Source of the DNA: Candidatus Campbelliibacteriota bacterium
GTDB lineage: Bacteria; Patescibacteriota; Minisyncoccia; Phycocordibacterales; CSBR16-193
Assembly (NCBI GenBank): GCA_007129455.1
Contig: SKVL01000005.1
Location: 1 to 20,716 of the forward strand
DNA length: 20,716 bases
Direction: 5' to 3'
The notes beneath the pieces are model-generated. The model had not been told where the DNA came from. It saw nothing but the letters and a program-made list of their open reading frames with translations, and ran no database searches. The translations under genes were made by a program, and so were the position numbers. This document shows, in pieces, positions 13,792 to 20,716 of the stretch (positions are counted from its first letter, which is position 1; every line of letters starts with the position of its first letter).

Positions 13792-14178
13792 CTAAAGCCC
13801 CTTGCAGTTCCTGGCCGGCGTATAACCCGCCTCTTCAGCCTCCCTTACGGACTCAAACCAAACCTTGTTTTCTTCATTCATCTGTTGTGCTCCGGGACAC
13901 CACGGCAGATGGTATATACTGCCGTTCCTTGAGCCGACGACCAAACCCTTATCCTCTCCGATCTCCTCCGTGAAAGAGGCCTCCTCCCCTTTCATACTCT
14001 CCGGCAAAGCACTAAAGTCATACTCTATACTGACAGGTGTCTTTTGCGACTCAATGTAAGAAAGACGACCCAAACCGAAAGCCAGGGCCGCAACCAAAGA
14101 AAAAAGAATGAGATGACGAATAAAAGTTCTCGAATTTAGCTTTACCCCGTTTTCGGATATTGCTTTATTTCGATTCAT
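13792..14178 (-). CDS. Membrane-anchored Ada-like metal-binding-domain protein
   Basis: The 128-aa protein has one N-terminal TM segment at about 20-39, an acidic extracytoplasmic linker, and a C-terminal domain at about 79-126. That domain reads VGSRNGSIYHLPWC, then F-S-REAEEAGY-P and a final C. This is the pattern of Ada-type zinc-binding domains (YH-x3-C ... EA-x2-AGY-PC-x2-C). Here H90, C94 and C125 remain but the first Cys of the last pair is Ala122, so Ada-type four-Cys zinc binding is not intact. Extracytoplasmic location makes a DNA-repair role unlikely. It may bind metal or DNA at the cell surface, for example during DNA uptake; that is inference. Confidence 0.65.
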   Translation of the reverse strand: MNRNKAISENGVKLNSRTFIRHLILFSLVAALAFGLGRLSYIESQKTPVSIEYDFSALPESMKGEEASFTEEIGEDKGLVVGSRNGSIYHLPWCPGAQQMNEENKVWFESVREAEEAGYTPARNCKGL

Positions 14179-14232
14179 AATATATAATGCAACCTCTTAT
14201 AAAATTATATATTAACATAAAAAAGAAAGACC

Positions 14233-14511
14233 ATGTCAACGAAAAAAGCCGGCGGCACAACTAGAAACGGGCGAGATTCAAACCCGAACTATCTCGGAGT
14301 AAAGCTTAACGATGGCCAAAAGGCCAAGTGTGGTTCCATCATCATAAGACAAAGGGGTACCAAATTCCTTCCCGGACAAAATGTCGGCATAGGTAAGGAT
14401 CATACCCTTTTTGCTTTAATGGACGGAAAGGTTTTAGTTGGGAAAACCAGAAAAAGAGGTTTCAACAACAAAGTCGTTCTGAAAAAGACTGTCAGTATCA
14501 TCTCAGTTTAA
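14233..14511 (+). CDS. rpmA: 50S ribosomal protein L27
   Basis: L27 lies near the peptidyl-transferase centre. The 92-aa protein has the diagnostic N-terminus (KKAGGTTRNGRDS) and the central SIIIRQRGTKFLPGQNVGIGKDHTLFAL. There is no Firmicutes-type cleavable N-terminal extension. It stands alone, divergent from the Ada-like gene, with a terminator after it. In most bacteria rpmA directly follows rplU; here rplU is about 5.6 kb away on the opposite strand. Confidence 0.97.
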   Translation: MSTKKAGGTTRNGRDSNPNYLGVKLNDGQKAKCGSIIIRQRGTKFLPGQNVGIGKDHTLFALMDGKVLVGKTRKRGFNNKVVLKKTVSIISV

Positions 14512-14527
14512 CCGAAAAATTCAATTC

Positions 14528-14558
14528 AAAAAAGACCGCTAAAGCGGTCTTTTTTTTA
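14528..14558 (+). terminator. Bidirectional terminator between rpmA and rplI
   Basis: GACCGC-TAAA-GCGGTC flanked by A-runs and T-runs on both sides (stem 14528-14539 with 14544-14555). It terminates rpmA on the plus strand and rplI on the minus strand. Confidence 0.9.
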
Positions 14559-14583
14559 TGTTAAAAATTCCAACTACGGAAAA

Positions 14584-15030
14584 CTACTTCTCCGGCTCTA
14601 TGGAAAATGTCACAGAAAGGTTCGCTTCTCCGGCCGCTATCGAGACTTCGTGCTCCCCGGTATTTTTTATGGGCTCATCAAGGATAATCTCGCTTTGTGA
14701 AAGCTCTATCCCGGTCTTCTCTTTAAGGACTGCAAGTAGATCCGTTTTTTCCAACCCGGCAAACAAAACTCCCTTGTCGTTGGCCTTTGCTTTAATCTCC
14801 AAAGGCTTTTTCTTCAAAGCGTTTATGTCTTTAGACAGCTTTTCGATATAAGCAAGTCGCTTACTTTCCTCCTCCGCCCTCCTTTTTTCAATCTCTTTCT
14901 CTTTGGCCGGCGTCGCCATCTCGGCCATACCGCGAGGAATCAAGAAGTTGAGAGCATAACCGTCCGCCACATTAACCATGTCAAACTTTCTGCCAATCTT
15001 GGCAATATCTTGAAGAAGAATGATTTTCAT
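14584..15030 (-). CDS. rplI: 50S ribosomal protein L9
   Basis: The 148-aa length matches the family (about 149). The N-terminal domain has MKIILLQDIAKIGRKFDMV-VADGYALNFLIPRG, a clear L9 signature. A lysine/glutamate-rich connecting helix spans about 42-78, and the C-terminal domain follows. L9 is absent from some CPR groups, so its presence limits the possible lineage. It is preceded by two possible promoters in the gap after the S41 protease gene. Confidence 0.96.
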   Translation of the reverse strand: MKIILLQDIAKIGRKFDMVNVADGYALNFLIPRGMAEMATPAKEKEIEKRRAEEESKRLAYIEKLSKDINALKKKPLEIKAKANDKGVLFAGLEKTDLLAVLKEKTGIELSQSEIILDEPIKNTGEHEVSIAAGEANLSVTFSIEPEK

Positions 15031-15046
15031 GAATTGATTATTTCTA

Positions 15047-15075
15047 TTTATAATTTATCCGTAACAAAGCAACAA
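15047..15075 (-). promoter_or_regulatory. rplI proximal promoter
   Basis: On the minus strand TTGTTG (15070-15075), 17-bp spacer, TATAAA (15047-15052). The predicted leader is only about 10 nt. Confidence 0.5.
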
Positions 15076-15098
15076 AAACTTTGTTTCAAACACTAATC

Positions 15099-15127
15099 TA
15101 TATAACACTTTTGACCTAACCTGGCAA
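15099..15127 (-). promoter_or_regulatory. rplI distal promoter
   Basis: On the minus strand TTGCCA (15122-15127), 17-bp spacer, TATATA (15099-15104). It starts 15 nt after the protease stop. Confidence 0.5.
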
Positions 15128-15141
15128 GTACGAAGAAAATT

Positions 15142-16374
15142 CTAGTTGCCCAAAAGAATCTCGATGGCTCGGTCAAGTTGTGGATCGACACCTTCTTCGA
15201 AATCCTCGCGTGTTATCTCAACTTCAACCTCCGGCCCTATCCCCTCTCCCTCAAAAGAGTTTCCGTTGGGGGTAAGCCATTCGGCAATGGTGACCTTAAG
15301 TGATGTATCAGAGGTTATCCTTATGACTTCCTGAACCGAACCCTTTCCGAATGTGCGAGCTCCCACCGTCGTCGCTACACCATGATCACTCAAAGCGCCG
15401 GCAACAATCTCGGACGCCGAAGCCGAGCCTTGATTTATCAAAACAACCATTTCCGGAGCCTTGTAGTTGCCAGAGTTTCCCTTACTTCGGTACACTTTCA
15501 CATCTCTTCCGTCGCTGAACTTCTCTTTAAGTATCACCTCGCCTGCCGGAAGGAAATAACTGGCCACCTCAACAGAAGCCTGAAGATACCCGCCGGGATT
15601 GTTACGAAGGTCGAGAATGAGCTTGTCAGCTCCGCTTGTTCGAAACTCCACCATCGCGGCCTGGAACTTCGATACCGATTGACCGGCAAAATTGAAAAGA
15701 CTGATGACGAATATCCCGTCATCTCTCATTGTCGTATCCACCGTCGGTATATCTATAACCCCCCTTATAATCGGGATATCCAAACTCTCACCCTCACTTT
15801 CCCTGAATATGTTAAGAATAACCTCGGTCCCCTTCTCTCCACGAATAAGTCTGACGGCTTGGTCGACCGTCATACCTTTTGTGGGCTCTCCGTCTATCTC
15901 TGTTATTCTGTCACCCGATTCGACACCGGCCTTGTCGGCGGGGGTCCCCTGCAATGGCGCTATGATGGTTATTATCCCGTCTCTCTCCCCTATCTCCATT
16001 CCAACCCCTTCAAACCGACCGGATATTTCCGTCTCAAAATCTTCCGATTCCTTCGGGGGCATGAAAACCGTATTGGGGTCGTTATACGCACGTGTCAGCC
16101 CTTTGATCGCGTGCCAAACCCTGTCTTGAGCCGAAACTTCGGAAGACCTTATATGATTCTCTTCGAGAGCCGTCCAAGTCTTCCAAAAAGGCGAAAAATC
16201 AACCATCATCGGCTTCTCTTCTTCTTTATTCTCCAGTTCGTTAACCCTGTCGATTGAACGCTGTTCGGAACCAACGACAACTCCGCCGAAAAAGCTCCCG
16301 GCAATCAAAACTATCATCAGAACGAATATGAATATGAAACGTCCGGAAAGATTTGTGTCATTTTTTATGTCCAT
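15142..16374 (-). CDS. C-terminal processing protease (peptidase S41, CtpA/CtpB-like)
   Basis: This 410-aa protease has an N-terminal membrane anchor at about 12-36, a PDZ domain at about 118-200 (FEGVGMEIG, then the GTPADKAGV-SGDRI carboxylate loop), and an S41 core. The core has LILDLRNNPGGYL near 252-264. The catalytic Ser319 lies in NQGSASASEIVAGAL and Lys344 in TFGKGSVQ. The 25-residue Ser-Lys spacing matches known CtpB enzymes. It acts outside the membrane on protein C-termini; substrates could include envelope or wall enzymes. Its promoter leaves only about 9 nt before the ATG. No terminator separates it from rplI. Confidence 0.93.
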   Translation of the reverse strand: MDIKNDTNLSGRFIFIFVLMIVLIAGSFFGGVVVGSEQRSIDRVNELENKEEEKPMMVDFSPFWKTWTALEENHIRSSEVSAQDRVWHAIKGLTRAYNDPNTVFMPPKESEDFETEISGRFEGVGMEIGERDGIITIIAPLQGTPADKAGVESGDRITEIDGEPTKGMTVDQAVRLIRGEKGTEVILNIFRESEGESLDIPIIRGVIDIPTVDTTMRDDGIFVISLFNFAGQSVSKFQAAMVEFRTSGADKLILDLRNNPGGYLQASVEVASYFLPAGEVILKEKFSDGRDVKVYRSKGNSGNYKAPEMVVLINQGSASASEIVAGALSDHGVATTVGARTFGKGSVQEVIRITSDTSLKVTIAEWLTPNGNSFEGEGIGPEVEVEITREDFEEGVDPQLDRAIEILLGN

Positions 16375-16383
16375 AATGAAAGT

Positions 16384-16412
16384 ATTATCTCAAAATATGC
16401 CTCTCTGGTCAA
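16384..16412 (-). promoter_or_regulatory. Promoter of the S41 protease gene, nearly leaderless
   Basis: On the minus strand TTGACC (16407-16412), 17-bp spacer, GATAAT (16384-16389). The ATG at 16374 follows after 9 nt, so the predicted leader is about 3 nt. Confidence 0.7.
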
Positions 16413-16424
16413 ACCGACAACAAC

Positions 16425-16433
16425 TGCTATACT
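16425..16433 (+). promoter_or_regulatory. cysS extended -10 promoter
   Basis: TGC-TATACT (TATACT at 16428-16433) is an extended -10 without a good -35. Its -35 region overlaps that of the divergent protease promoter. The predicted leader is about 48 nt. Confidence 0.5.
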
Positions 16434-16487
16434 AGAGGAAAATAACGTGTAAATTTACAAAGAAAAATTGAGATAAAAAATTATAAG

Positions 16488-17882
16488 ATGATAAGGCTTT
16501 ACAACAGCCTCTCCGGCAAAAAGGAGAAGTTTGAACCGATAAAACCAAAAGAGGTTGGCATGTACAACTGTGGACCGACCGTCTACGACTATGTTCATGT
16601 CGGAAACCTGCGATCTTATATCTGCGCGGATATCTTTCGAAGAGTCTTTGAATATAACGAGTATTCGGTTCGGCAGGTTATAAACATAACCGATGTCGGA
16701 CACCTGACCGACGACGGTGACTGTGGCGAAGACAAGATTGAAAAAAGAGCTCAAGAGAGAAAAAAAACCGCCTCGCAAATCACAATTTTTTTTACGGAAG
16801 CCTTTTTCCAGGATATAAAAGCTCTCAATATAAAAACAGATGGGACTCTCTTTCCCAAAGCGACGGACCATATAAAAGAACAACTCGAATTGATAAAGAA
16901 ACTGGAAAATAAGGGATACACATACAAAGCCTCTGACGGAATATATTTCAATACTTCCAAGCTTCCGAACTGTGACTTCTTTCGCGTGGCCGGCGATCAA
17001 TTGAAACAAGGCGCTCGGGTTGAGATAAACTCCGAAAAGCACTGTCCGACCGACTTCGCTCTCTGGAAACTTTCCCCCATCAACGGAAAACGCCAGCAAG
17101 AGTGGAGTTCTCCTTGGGGAGTGGGATTTCCGGGTTGGCACCTGGAGTGTTCGGCCATGGCCATAAAGTACCTTGGTGAGCAGTTTGATGTCCATACCGG
17201 AGGGATAGACCACAAGTTCCCTCACCACCCCAACGAAATAGCTCAGTCCGAGACGGCGACAGGAAAAAAGCCCTTTGTCCGTTACTGGCTCCACAACGAA
17301 TTTCTTTCTTTTGAAGGTGCCAAGATGGCTAAATCTGTGGGTAATTTTGTAACCTTGAACGACGTAATCGAAAAAGGTATCTCACCCCAAGTTTTTCGTT
17401 ATTGGCTTCTCGGGGCTCACTACAGAAGCCCTATCAGTTTTTCTTGGCAAGCCTTACGCGGAGCCTCAAACGCTTATGATAAGCTTATGGAACATGCTCG
17501 CTCTCTTTGTACCGAAGACCTCGGTGCCTCTCCCGATGAGGCTTACATTGAAACCTTTAAAGAGATCATGAATGATGACTTTAACACCCCAAACGCTTTG
17601 GCGTTGCTCTGGAAACTTATAAAAGACAAGAAGATAAAGAAAGATGTTAAGTTCTCGACTATGGAAGAGTTTGATAAAATTTTGGCCATCGGACTTTCAA
17701 CTCCACCTGAAGCAGAGATCGAGGTACCGAAGAAAGTTGCAGACCTCATCCAAAAAAGAGAAGAGGCCAGAATGGACAAGGATTGGAAAAAGTCTGATCT
17801 CTTAAGAGATGAAATAGAAGAACTCGGTTTTATGATAAAAGACTCGCCGGAAGGACCTAAAATAAAAAAAATGAAGTGCTAG
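16488..17882 (+). CDS. cysS: Cysteinyl-tRNA synthetase
   Basis: This class I synthetase charges tRNA-Cys. The 464-aa length is typical. MYNCGPTVYDYVHVGN at 25-40 holds the first zinc Cys (C28) and the HIGH-type motif HVGN. GWHLECSAMA near 218-227 holds the second zinc Cys, and GGIDHKFPHHPNE near 242-254 supplies the His and Glu ligands. GAKMAKSVGN near 278-287 is the KMSKS loop, here with Ala for the first Ser. It is divergent from the S41 protease. No SD is obvious immediately before the ATG. Confidence 0.96.
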   Translation: MIRLYNSLSGKKEKFEPIKPKEVGMYNCGPTVYDYVHVGNLRSYICADIFRRVFEYNEYSVRQVINITDVGHLTDDGDCGEDKIEKRAQERKKTASQITIFFTEAFFQDIKALNIKTDGTLFPKATDHIKEQLELIKKLENKGYTYKASDGIYFNTSKLPNCDFFRVAGDQLKQGARVEINSEKHCPTDFALWKLSPINGKRQQEWSSPWGVGFPGWHLECSAMAIKYLGEQFDVHTGGIDHKFPHHPNEIAQSETATGKKPFVRYWLHNEFLSFEGAKMAKSVGNFVTLNDVIEKGISPQVFRYWLLGAHYRSPISFSWQALRGASNAYDKLMEHARSLCTEDLGASPDEAYIETFKEIMNDDFNTPNALALLWKLIKDKKIKKDVKFSTMEEFDKILAIGLSTPPEAEIEVPKKVADLIQKREEARMDKDWKKSDLLRDEIEELGFMIKDSPEGPKIKKMKC

Positions 17883-17967
17883 TTTTCAACGTTTTTTTAT
17901 ATTTCAAGACTCTGTCTACAGGATATTCACAAACAAACACTTCTCAACGAACAATTTTCCGCCGGTG

Positions 17968-17976
17968 TGATATTAT
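17968..17976 (+). promoter_or_regulatory. dnaB extended -10 promoter, nearly leaderless
   Basis: TGA-TATTAT (TATTAT at 17971-17976), then 9 nt, then the ATG at 17986. No clear -35 is visible. A near-consensus DnaA box (ATATTCACA, one mismatch) lies about 45 nt upstream. Confidence 0.5.
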
Positions 17977-17985
17977 GTTTTAAGT

Positions 17986-19380
17986 ATGAGTTCATCTCCA
18001 AACCAAAAAACACACTTCAAAGTACCTCCGCACAGTCTTGAAGCCGAGATGGCCACTTTGGGCTCACTACTGCTTCGCCCCGATGGGCTCTACGAAGTCG
18101 TGGACATGATAGCACCGGAATCTTTTTACTCCGAAAAACACCGACTGATATTTGAAACAATGTTGGAACTTTCGAAGAAAGGCAACCCCATCGATATGCT
18201 TTCTCTCTCTTCACGGCTTAAAGAAAAAGAACAACTAAAAAATATAGGCGGAAATCCCTACCTGACCGAGATAGTGGATACCGTTCCCTCGGCGGCACAC
18301 TTGATGCATTACGCCGAGATTGTGCAAAAAAAATCAATGATGAGGCAGCTCATAAGGGCTTCGGAAGAAATATCCCGACTCGGCTTTAATGAAATGGAAG
18401 ATCTGGAGACTCTTCTCGACCAAGCGGAAAAAAGAATATTCGAAGTGACCACCGGTTCTCAAACACAAAAGTTGGTTGAAATATCGAACATTCTGGGAGA
18501 GGCCTGGGAGCGTTTGGACCGACTACATAAATCCGACGACTCCTTGAGAGGTATACCGACGGGATTCAGAGACATCGATAATAAACTCTCCGGTCTTCAA
18601 AGGTCGGACCTCGTAATTCTTGCCGCCAGACCCTCGATGGGAAAGACCGCTCTGGGTCTGGATATTGCCCGTCAGTCCGCGATTCATCACAACACTCCGG
18701 TCGGATTTTTCTCTCTTGAGATGAGCTCTCAACAATTAGTTGACAGAATGCTTGCCAGCCACTCGAGAGTGGATGCATGGAAATTAAGAACCGGAAAAAT
18801 ATCTACCGACAGCGACTTTAACCGTATTCGCGACGCATTGGACGATCTATCCAAGGCCCCCATTTTTATTGACGACACACCCGCAAACAACATCCTTAAA
18901 ATAAGGTCGGTGGCGCGAAGAATGAAGAGTGAAAAAGGGTTGGGGCTTATAGTGATTGATTATCTTCAGCTTATGATGCCCACCCAGAGTCGAGCAAACG
19001 ACTCAACCGTACAACAAGTAACCGAGATCTCTCGCTCTTTAAAACAGCTTGCCCGGGAGCTTGATGTTCCTGTTCTGGCCCTTTCCCAGCTATCCAGAGC
19101 TGTTGAGCAACGTGGGGGTAAGCCCAGACTTTCCGACTTAAGAGACTCCGGATCCATTGAACAAGATGCTGATGTCGTTATGTTCATCCATCGAGACCAA
19201 AACAAGGATGAAAACTCCGAAAAATATAACTTGGCGGAAATACTTATCGAAAAGCATCGTAACGGTCCAACTGGCAAAGTGGAATTATACTTTGACGATG
19301 AAAAGTCCTCTTTTCTTACCATAGAAAAATCCGACTTCAGTAAGATAGAAGAAGAATTCAGTGTGTCGGGTATGGATTAA
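17986..19380 (+). CDS. dnaB: Replicative DNA helicase DnaB
   Basis: DnaB is the hexameric 5'-3' helicase of the replication fork. The 464-aa protein has the N-terminal helical domain at about 10-110 (PHSLEAEMATLGSLL, PFAM DnaB-N signature) and a RecA-like core. Walker A is ARPSMGKTALGLDIA near 212-226, Walker B is LIVIDYLQLM near 319-328, and the arginine-finger region has RDSGSIEQDADVVMFIHRD near 386-404. No intein is present. It is normal in length, has a close -10 element, and is followed by recR on its own promoter. Confidence 0.97.
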   Translation: MSSSPNQKTHFKVPPHSLEAEMATLGSLLLRPDGLYEVVDMIAPESFYSEKHRLIFETMLELSKKGNPIDMLSLSSRLKEKEQLKNIGGNPYLTEIVDTVPSAAHLMHYAEIVQKKSMMRQLIRASEEISRLGFNEMEDLETLLDQAEKRIFEVTTGSQTQKLVEISNILGEAWERLDRLHKSDDSLRGIPTGFRDIDNKLSGLQRSDLVILAARPSMGKTALGLDIARQSAIHHNTPVGFFSLEMSSQQLVDRMLASHSRVDAWKLRTGKISTDSDFNRIRDALDDLSKAPIFIDDTPANNILKIRSVARRMKSEKGLGLIVIDYLQLMMPTQSRANDSTVQQVTEISRSLKQLARELDVPVLALSQLSRAVEQRGGKPRLSDLRDSGSIEQDADVVMFIHRDQNKDENSEKYNLAEILIEKHRNGPTGKVELYFDDEKSSFLTIEKSDFSKIEEEFSVSGMD

Positions 19381-19404
19381 TGGTATCAACTCCTTATTCT
19401 AAAG

Positions 19405-19433
19405 TTGCCCCGATACTCACTCGGCGGTAAAAT
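19405..19433 (+). promoter_or_regulatory. recR promoter
   Basis: TTGCCC (19405-19410), 17-bp spacer, TAAAAT (19428-19433), about 23 nt before the ATG. Confidence 0.55.
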
Positions 19434-19456
19434 AAAAAATGATTTAAAAATCAAAT

Positions 19457-20077
19457 ATGTCACCACTGTCAAAACTGTCTGAAATACTTTCAACTCTCCC
19501 CGGAATAGGCCCCCGCCACGCCGAAAGGTTGGCGTATTTCATAAGTGCCAAAAACGGCGCTTTTATAAACAATTTCAAAAAAGCCCTTGAAGAGGTTCAC
19601 GCTCAAGGAAAAAGGTGCACTGCCTGCCGTGCCGTATTTTACAGCACCAACCCCGACATCAAGAGCTGTCTTCTATGCAAGAGTAAAAACAGAGAGAACG
19701 GCCTACTAATAGTCACCGATACCGAAATAAACCGCAACAGTATAGAAAAAAGCGGTGTCACGAACGGACGATACTTCATTTTGGGAAACACCATACCCAT
19801 GACCGATGCCGACGCTTCGCGCCTGCCCATATCGGAGCTTATAAACAGAATAAAGGAGTTGAGTAAAAGCGGACTGCAAGAGATCATACTGGCGTTCAGC
19901 TATACTCCGGAAGGAGAACACACGGGAGAGGTGCTCAAAAAAAAGATAGCAAACGTTTGTAAGGAAAATAAAATAAAAATATCTAACCTCGGAAGAGGAT
20001 TTTCGGCCGGTATGGAAGTTGAATATTCCGATACCGACACTTTAAAGCACGCCTTCAAAAACAGATTCCATCTTTGA
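19457..20077 (+). CDS. recR: Recombination protein RecR
   Basis: RecR works with RecO (and RecF) to load RecA at gaps. The 206-aa length is typical. A helix-hairpin-helix at about 9-30 (LSTLPGIGPRHAERLAYF), a Cys4 zinc motif at C54, C57, C71 and C74, and a Toprim domain at about 80-175 are visible. The Toprim part is divergent: VTDTEINRNSIEKSG takes the place of the usual stretch, while YFILGNTIPM and EGEHTGEVL keep the family pattern. No recO is in the window. Confidence 0.93.
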   Translation: MSPLSKLSEILSTLPGIGPRHAERLAYFISAKNGAFINNFKKALEEVHAQGKRCTACRAVFYSTNPDIKSCLLCKSKNRENGLLIVTDTEINRNSIEKSGVTNGRYFILGNTIPMTDADASRLPISELINRIKELSKSGLQEIILAFSYTPEGEHTGEVLKKKIANVCKENKIKISNLGRGFSAGMEVEYSDTDTLKHAFKNRFHL

Positions 20078-20108
20078 TGCATCCCTCCACTTCGTCGACT
20101 TCACAAAC

Positions 20109-20144
20109 AAAAAACATCTCTTGCTGATAAAGAGATGTTTTTTT
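20109..20144 (+). terminator. Bidirectional terminator between recR and rplU
   Basis: CATCTCTT (20115-20122) pairs with AAGAGATG (20130-20137), flanked by A- and T-runs that extend the stem. It serves two convergent genes. Confidence 0.85.
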
Positions 20145-20157
20145 AAAGTTTAAGTAT

Positions 20158-20511
20158 TTATTTAATTGAAACGACCTTTACCTTCGTATAAGGCTGTCTG
20201 TGACCTTTGTTCTTAAAATAACGGCTCTTTGATCGAAACTTCATCACCGCTATCTTTTTGGCTTTGCCCTCCTCAACAAACTCACCTATTACTTTAACTC
20301 CCTTGATATAAGGGTCGCCCACATCGGCACTTTTACCGTCGTCTACCAGAAGAACCGAATCAAAAACTATCTTGTCGCCCTCTTTATGTTCTCCCGCTAT
20401 TTTCTCAACAGTAATCATGTCACCTTCGGAAACCTTGTACTGCTTGCCACCCGTTTCTATGATAGCGAAGGGTTGCGGTTTTTCTTCATTTTTTTCTTCT
20501 TTCTTGACCAT
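20158..20511 (-). CDS. rplU: 50S ribosomal protein L21
   Basis: The 117-aa protein has the diagnostic core FAIIETGGKQYKV at 15-27 and the C-terminal GHRQPYTKVKV. It carries an extra N-terminal Lys/Glu-rich stretch of about 13 residues before the usual start of the family; there is no ATG at the usual position, so the longer start is the real one. It is not followed by rpmA, unlike the common rplU-rpmA operon. Confidence 0.96.
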   Translation of the reverse strand: MVKKEEKNEEKPQPFAIIETGGKQYKVSEGDMITVEKIAGEHKEGDKIVFDSVLLVDDGKSADVGDPYIKGVKVIGEFVEEGKAKKIAVMKFRSKSRYFKNKGHRQPYTKVKVVSIK

Positions 20512-20536
20512 AACTTTGATTTCTTTATAGTCGGGT

Positions 20537-20565
20537 ATTGTACCTCAAAAAAAATTGATTTGCAA
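20537..20565 (-). promoter_or_regulatory. rplU promoter
   Basis: On the minus strand TTGCAA (20560-20565), 17-bp spacer, TACAAT (20537-20542), about 25 nt of leader before the ATG at 20511. Confidence 0.6.
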
Positions 20566-20627
20566 ACTTAATGCTTGAATTCGTCACTGAAATACAATAC
20601 CGATTCCATCAAAAACACATATATTTC

Positions 20628-20716
20628 ATCACCCAAACAGACCCATAGTACCCACCAAAGCGGGATTGATGGTGTTAAGTATCAACCAAGCTATCAAAGC
20701 CAAGAGAAGGCCCAGG
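20628..20716 (-). CDS. C-terminus of a TrbC/VirB2-like pilin membrane protein (partial)
   Basis: The minus strand is open from the window edge to a TGA at 20628-20630. It encodes about 28 residues: a hydrophobic LLLALIAWLIL segment followed by NTINPAL, and a short glycine-rich end. A final TM segment followed by WLILNTINP is, from memory of the family, typical of TrbC/VirB2-like pilin proteins in CPR genomes. The 5' part lies beyond the right edge. It reads toward rplU and stops about 60 nt before the rplU -35. Confidence 0.55.

Noticed and set aside
9469..14178. Integrated mobile island or defence system
   Set aside because: tRNA genes and unknown proteins hint at it, but there is no integrase, no att repeat at the tRNA ends, and no recognised effector.
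15382..16257. Long plus-strand ORF of 291 aa opposite the S41 protease
   Set aside because: It is a shadow of the protease gene: no family resemblance, unusual composition, no SD, and the minus frame has all catalytic motifs.
16455..17294. Long minus-strand ORF of 279 aa opposite cysS
   Set aside because: Shadow of cysS; the plus frame carries all zinc and nucleotide-binding motifs.

Overview
The window looks like a chromosomal segment of a small-genome bacterium of the Candidate Phyla Radiation (Patescibacteria), most likely a Parcubacteria-like lineage. This is inferred from gene content: divergent, short housekeeping proteins; a one-TM lysozyme-like transglycosylase of a CPR-typical kind; small HNH-like and Ada-like proteins; tRNAs without an encoded CCA; and the C-terminus of a TrbC/VirB2-like pilin at the right edge. 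Ribosomal protein L9 is present, which argues against the CPR groups known to lack it. TGA is used as a stop, so this is not a lineage that recodes UGA. No lineage could be confirmed without a search.

Layout. 1-1900: a sodium/calcium exchanger-family protein, then a 72-aa orphan with its own promoter, strong Shine-Dalgarno (SD) and two terminators, then about 530 nt without genes that carries 19-bp direct repeats and one consensus DnaA box. 1942-9256: one long plus-strand operon, scpA-scpB-D,D-carboxypeptidase-mraY-ftsW-murG-gltX-small membrane protein, linking chromosome condensation, peptidoglycan precursor synthesis, septal wall synthesis and tRNA charging. 9257-14178: a minus-strand accessory block with a lysozyme-like protein whose 5' end is out of frame or lacks a start, a structured intergenic region, a NERD-like membrane protein, an unknown protein, two tRNA-Pro genes, a 60-aa basic protein, a protein with two HNH-like repeats, a DEDDh-type exonuclease and an Ada-like membrane-anchored protein. 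14233-20716: housekeeping genes in mixed orientation: rpmA (L27), rplI (L9), an S41 C-terminal protease, cysS, dnaB, recR, rplU (L21), and a truncated pilin-like gene.

A regulatory theme runs through the window. Several core genes (scpA, the S41 protease, dnaB, the exonuclease) have a -10 element only 6-9 nt before the ATG, which implies leaderless or nearly leaderless mRNAs. Genes inside the operon have no visible SD and are coupled by overlaps or very short gaps. Small accessory genes instead carry strong AGGAGG-type SD sites. I saw no CRISPR array, transposase or complete defence system. The most unusual elements are the nested hairpin at 10192-10282, the leaderless promoter layout, the duplicated HNH-like protein and the direct repeats at 1561-1703.
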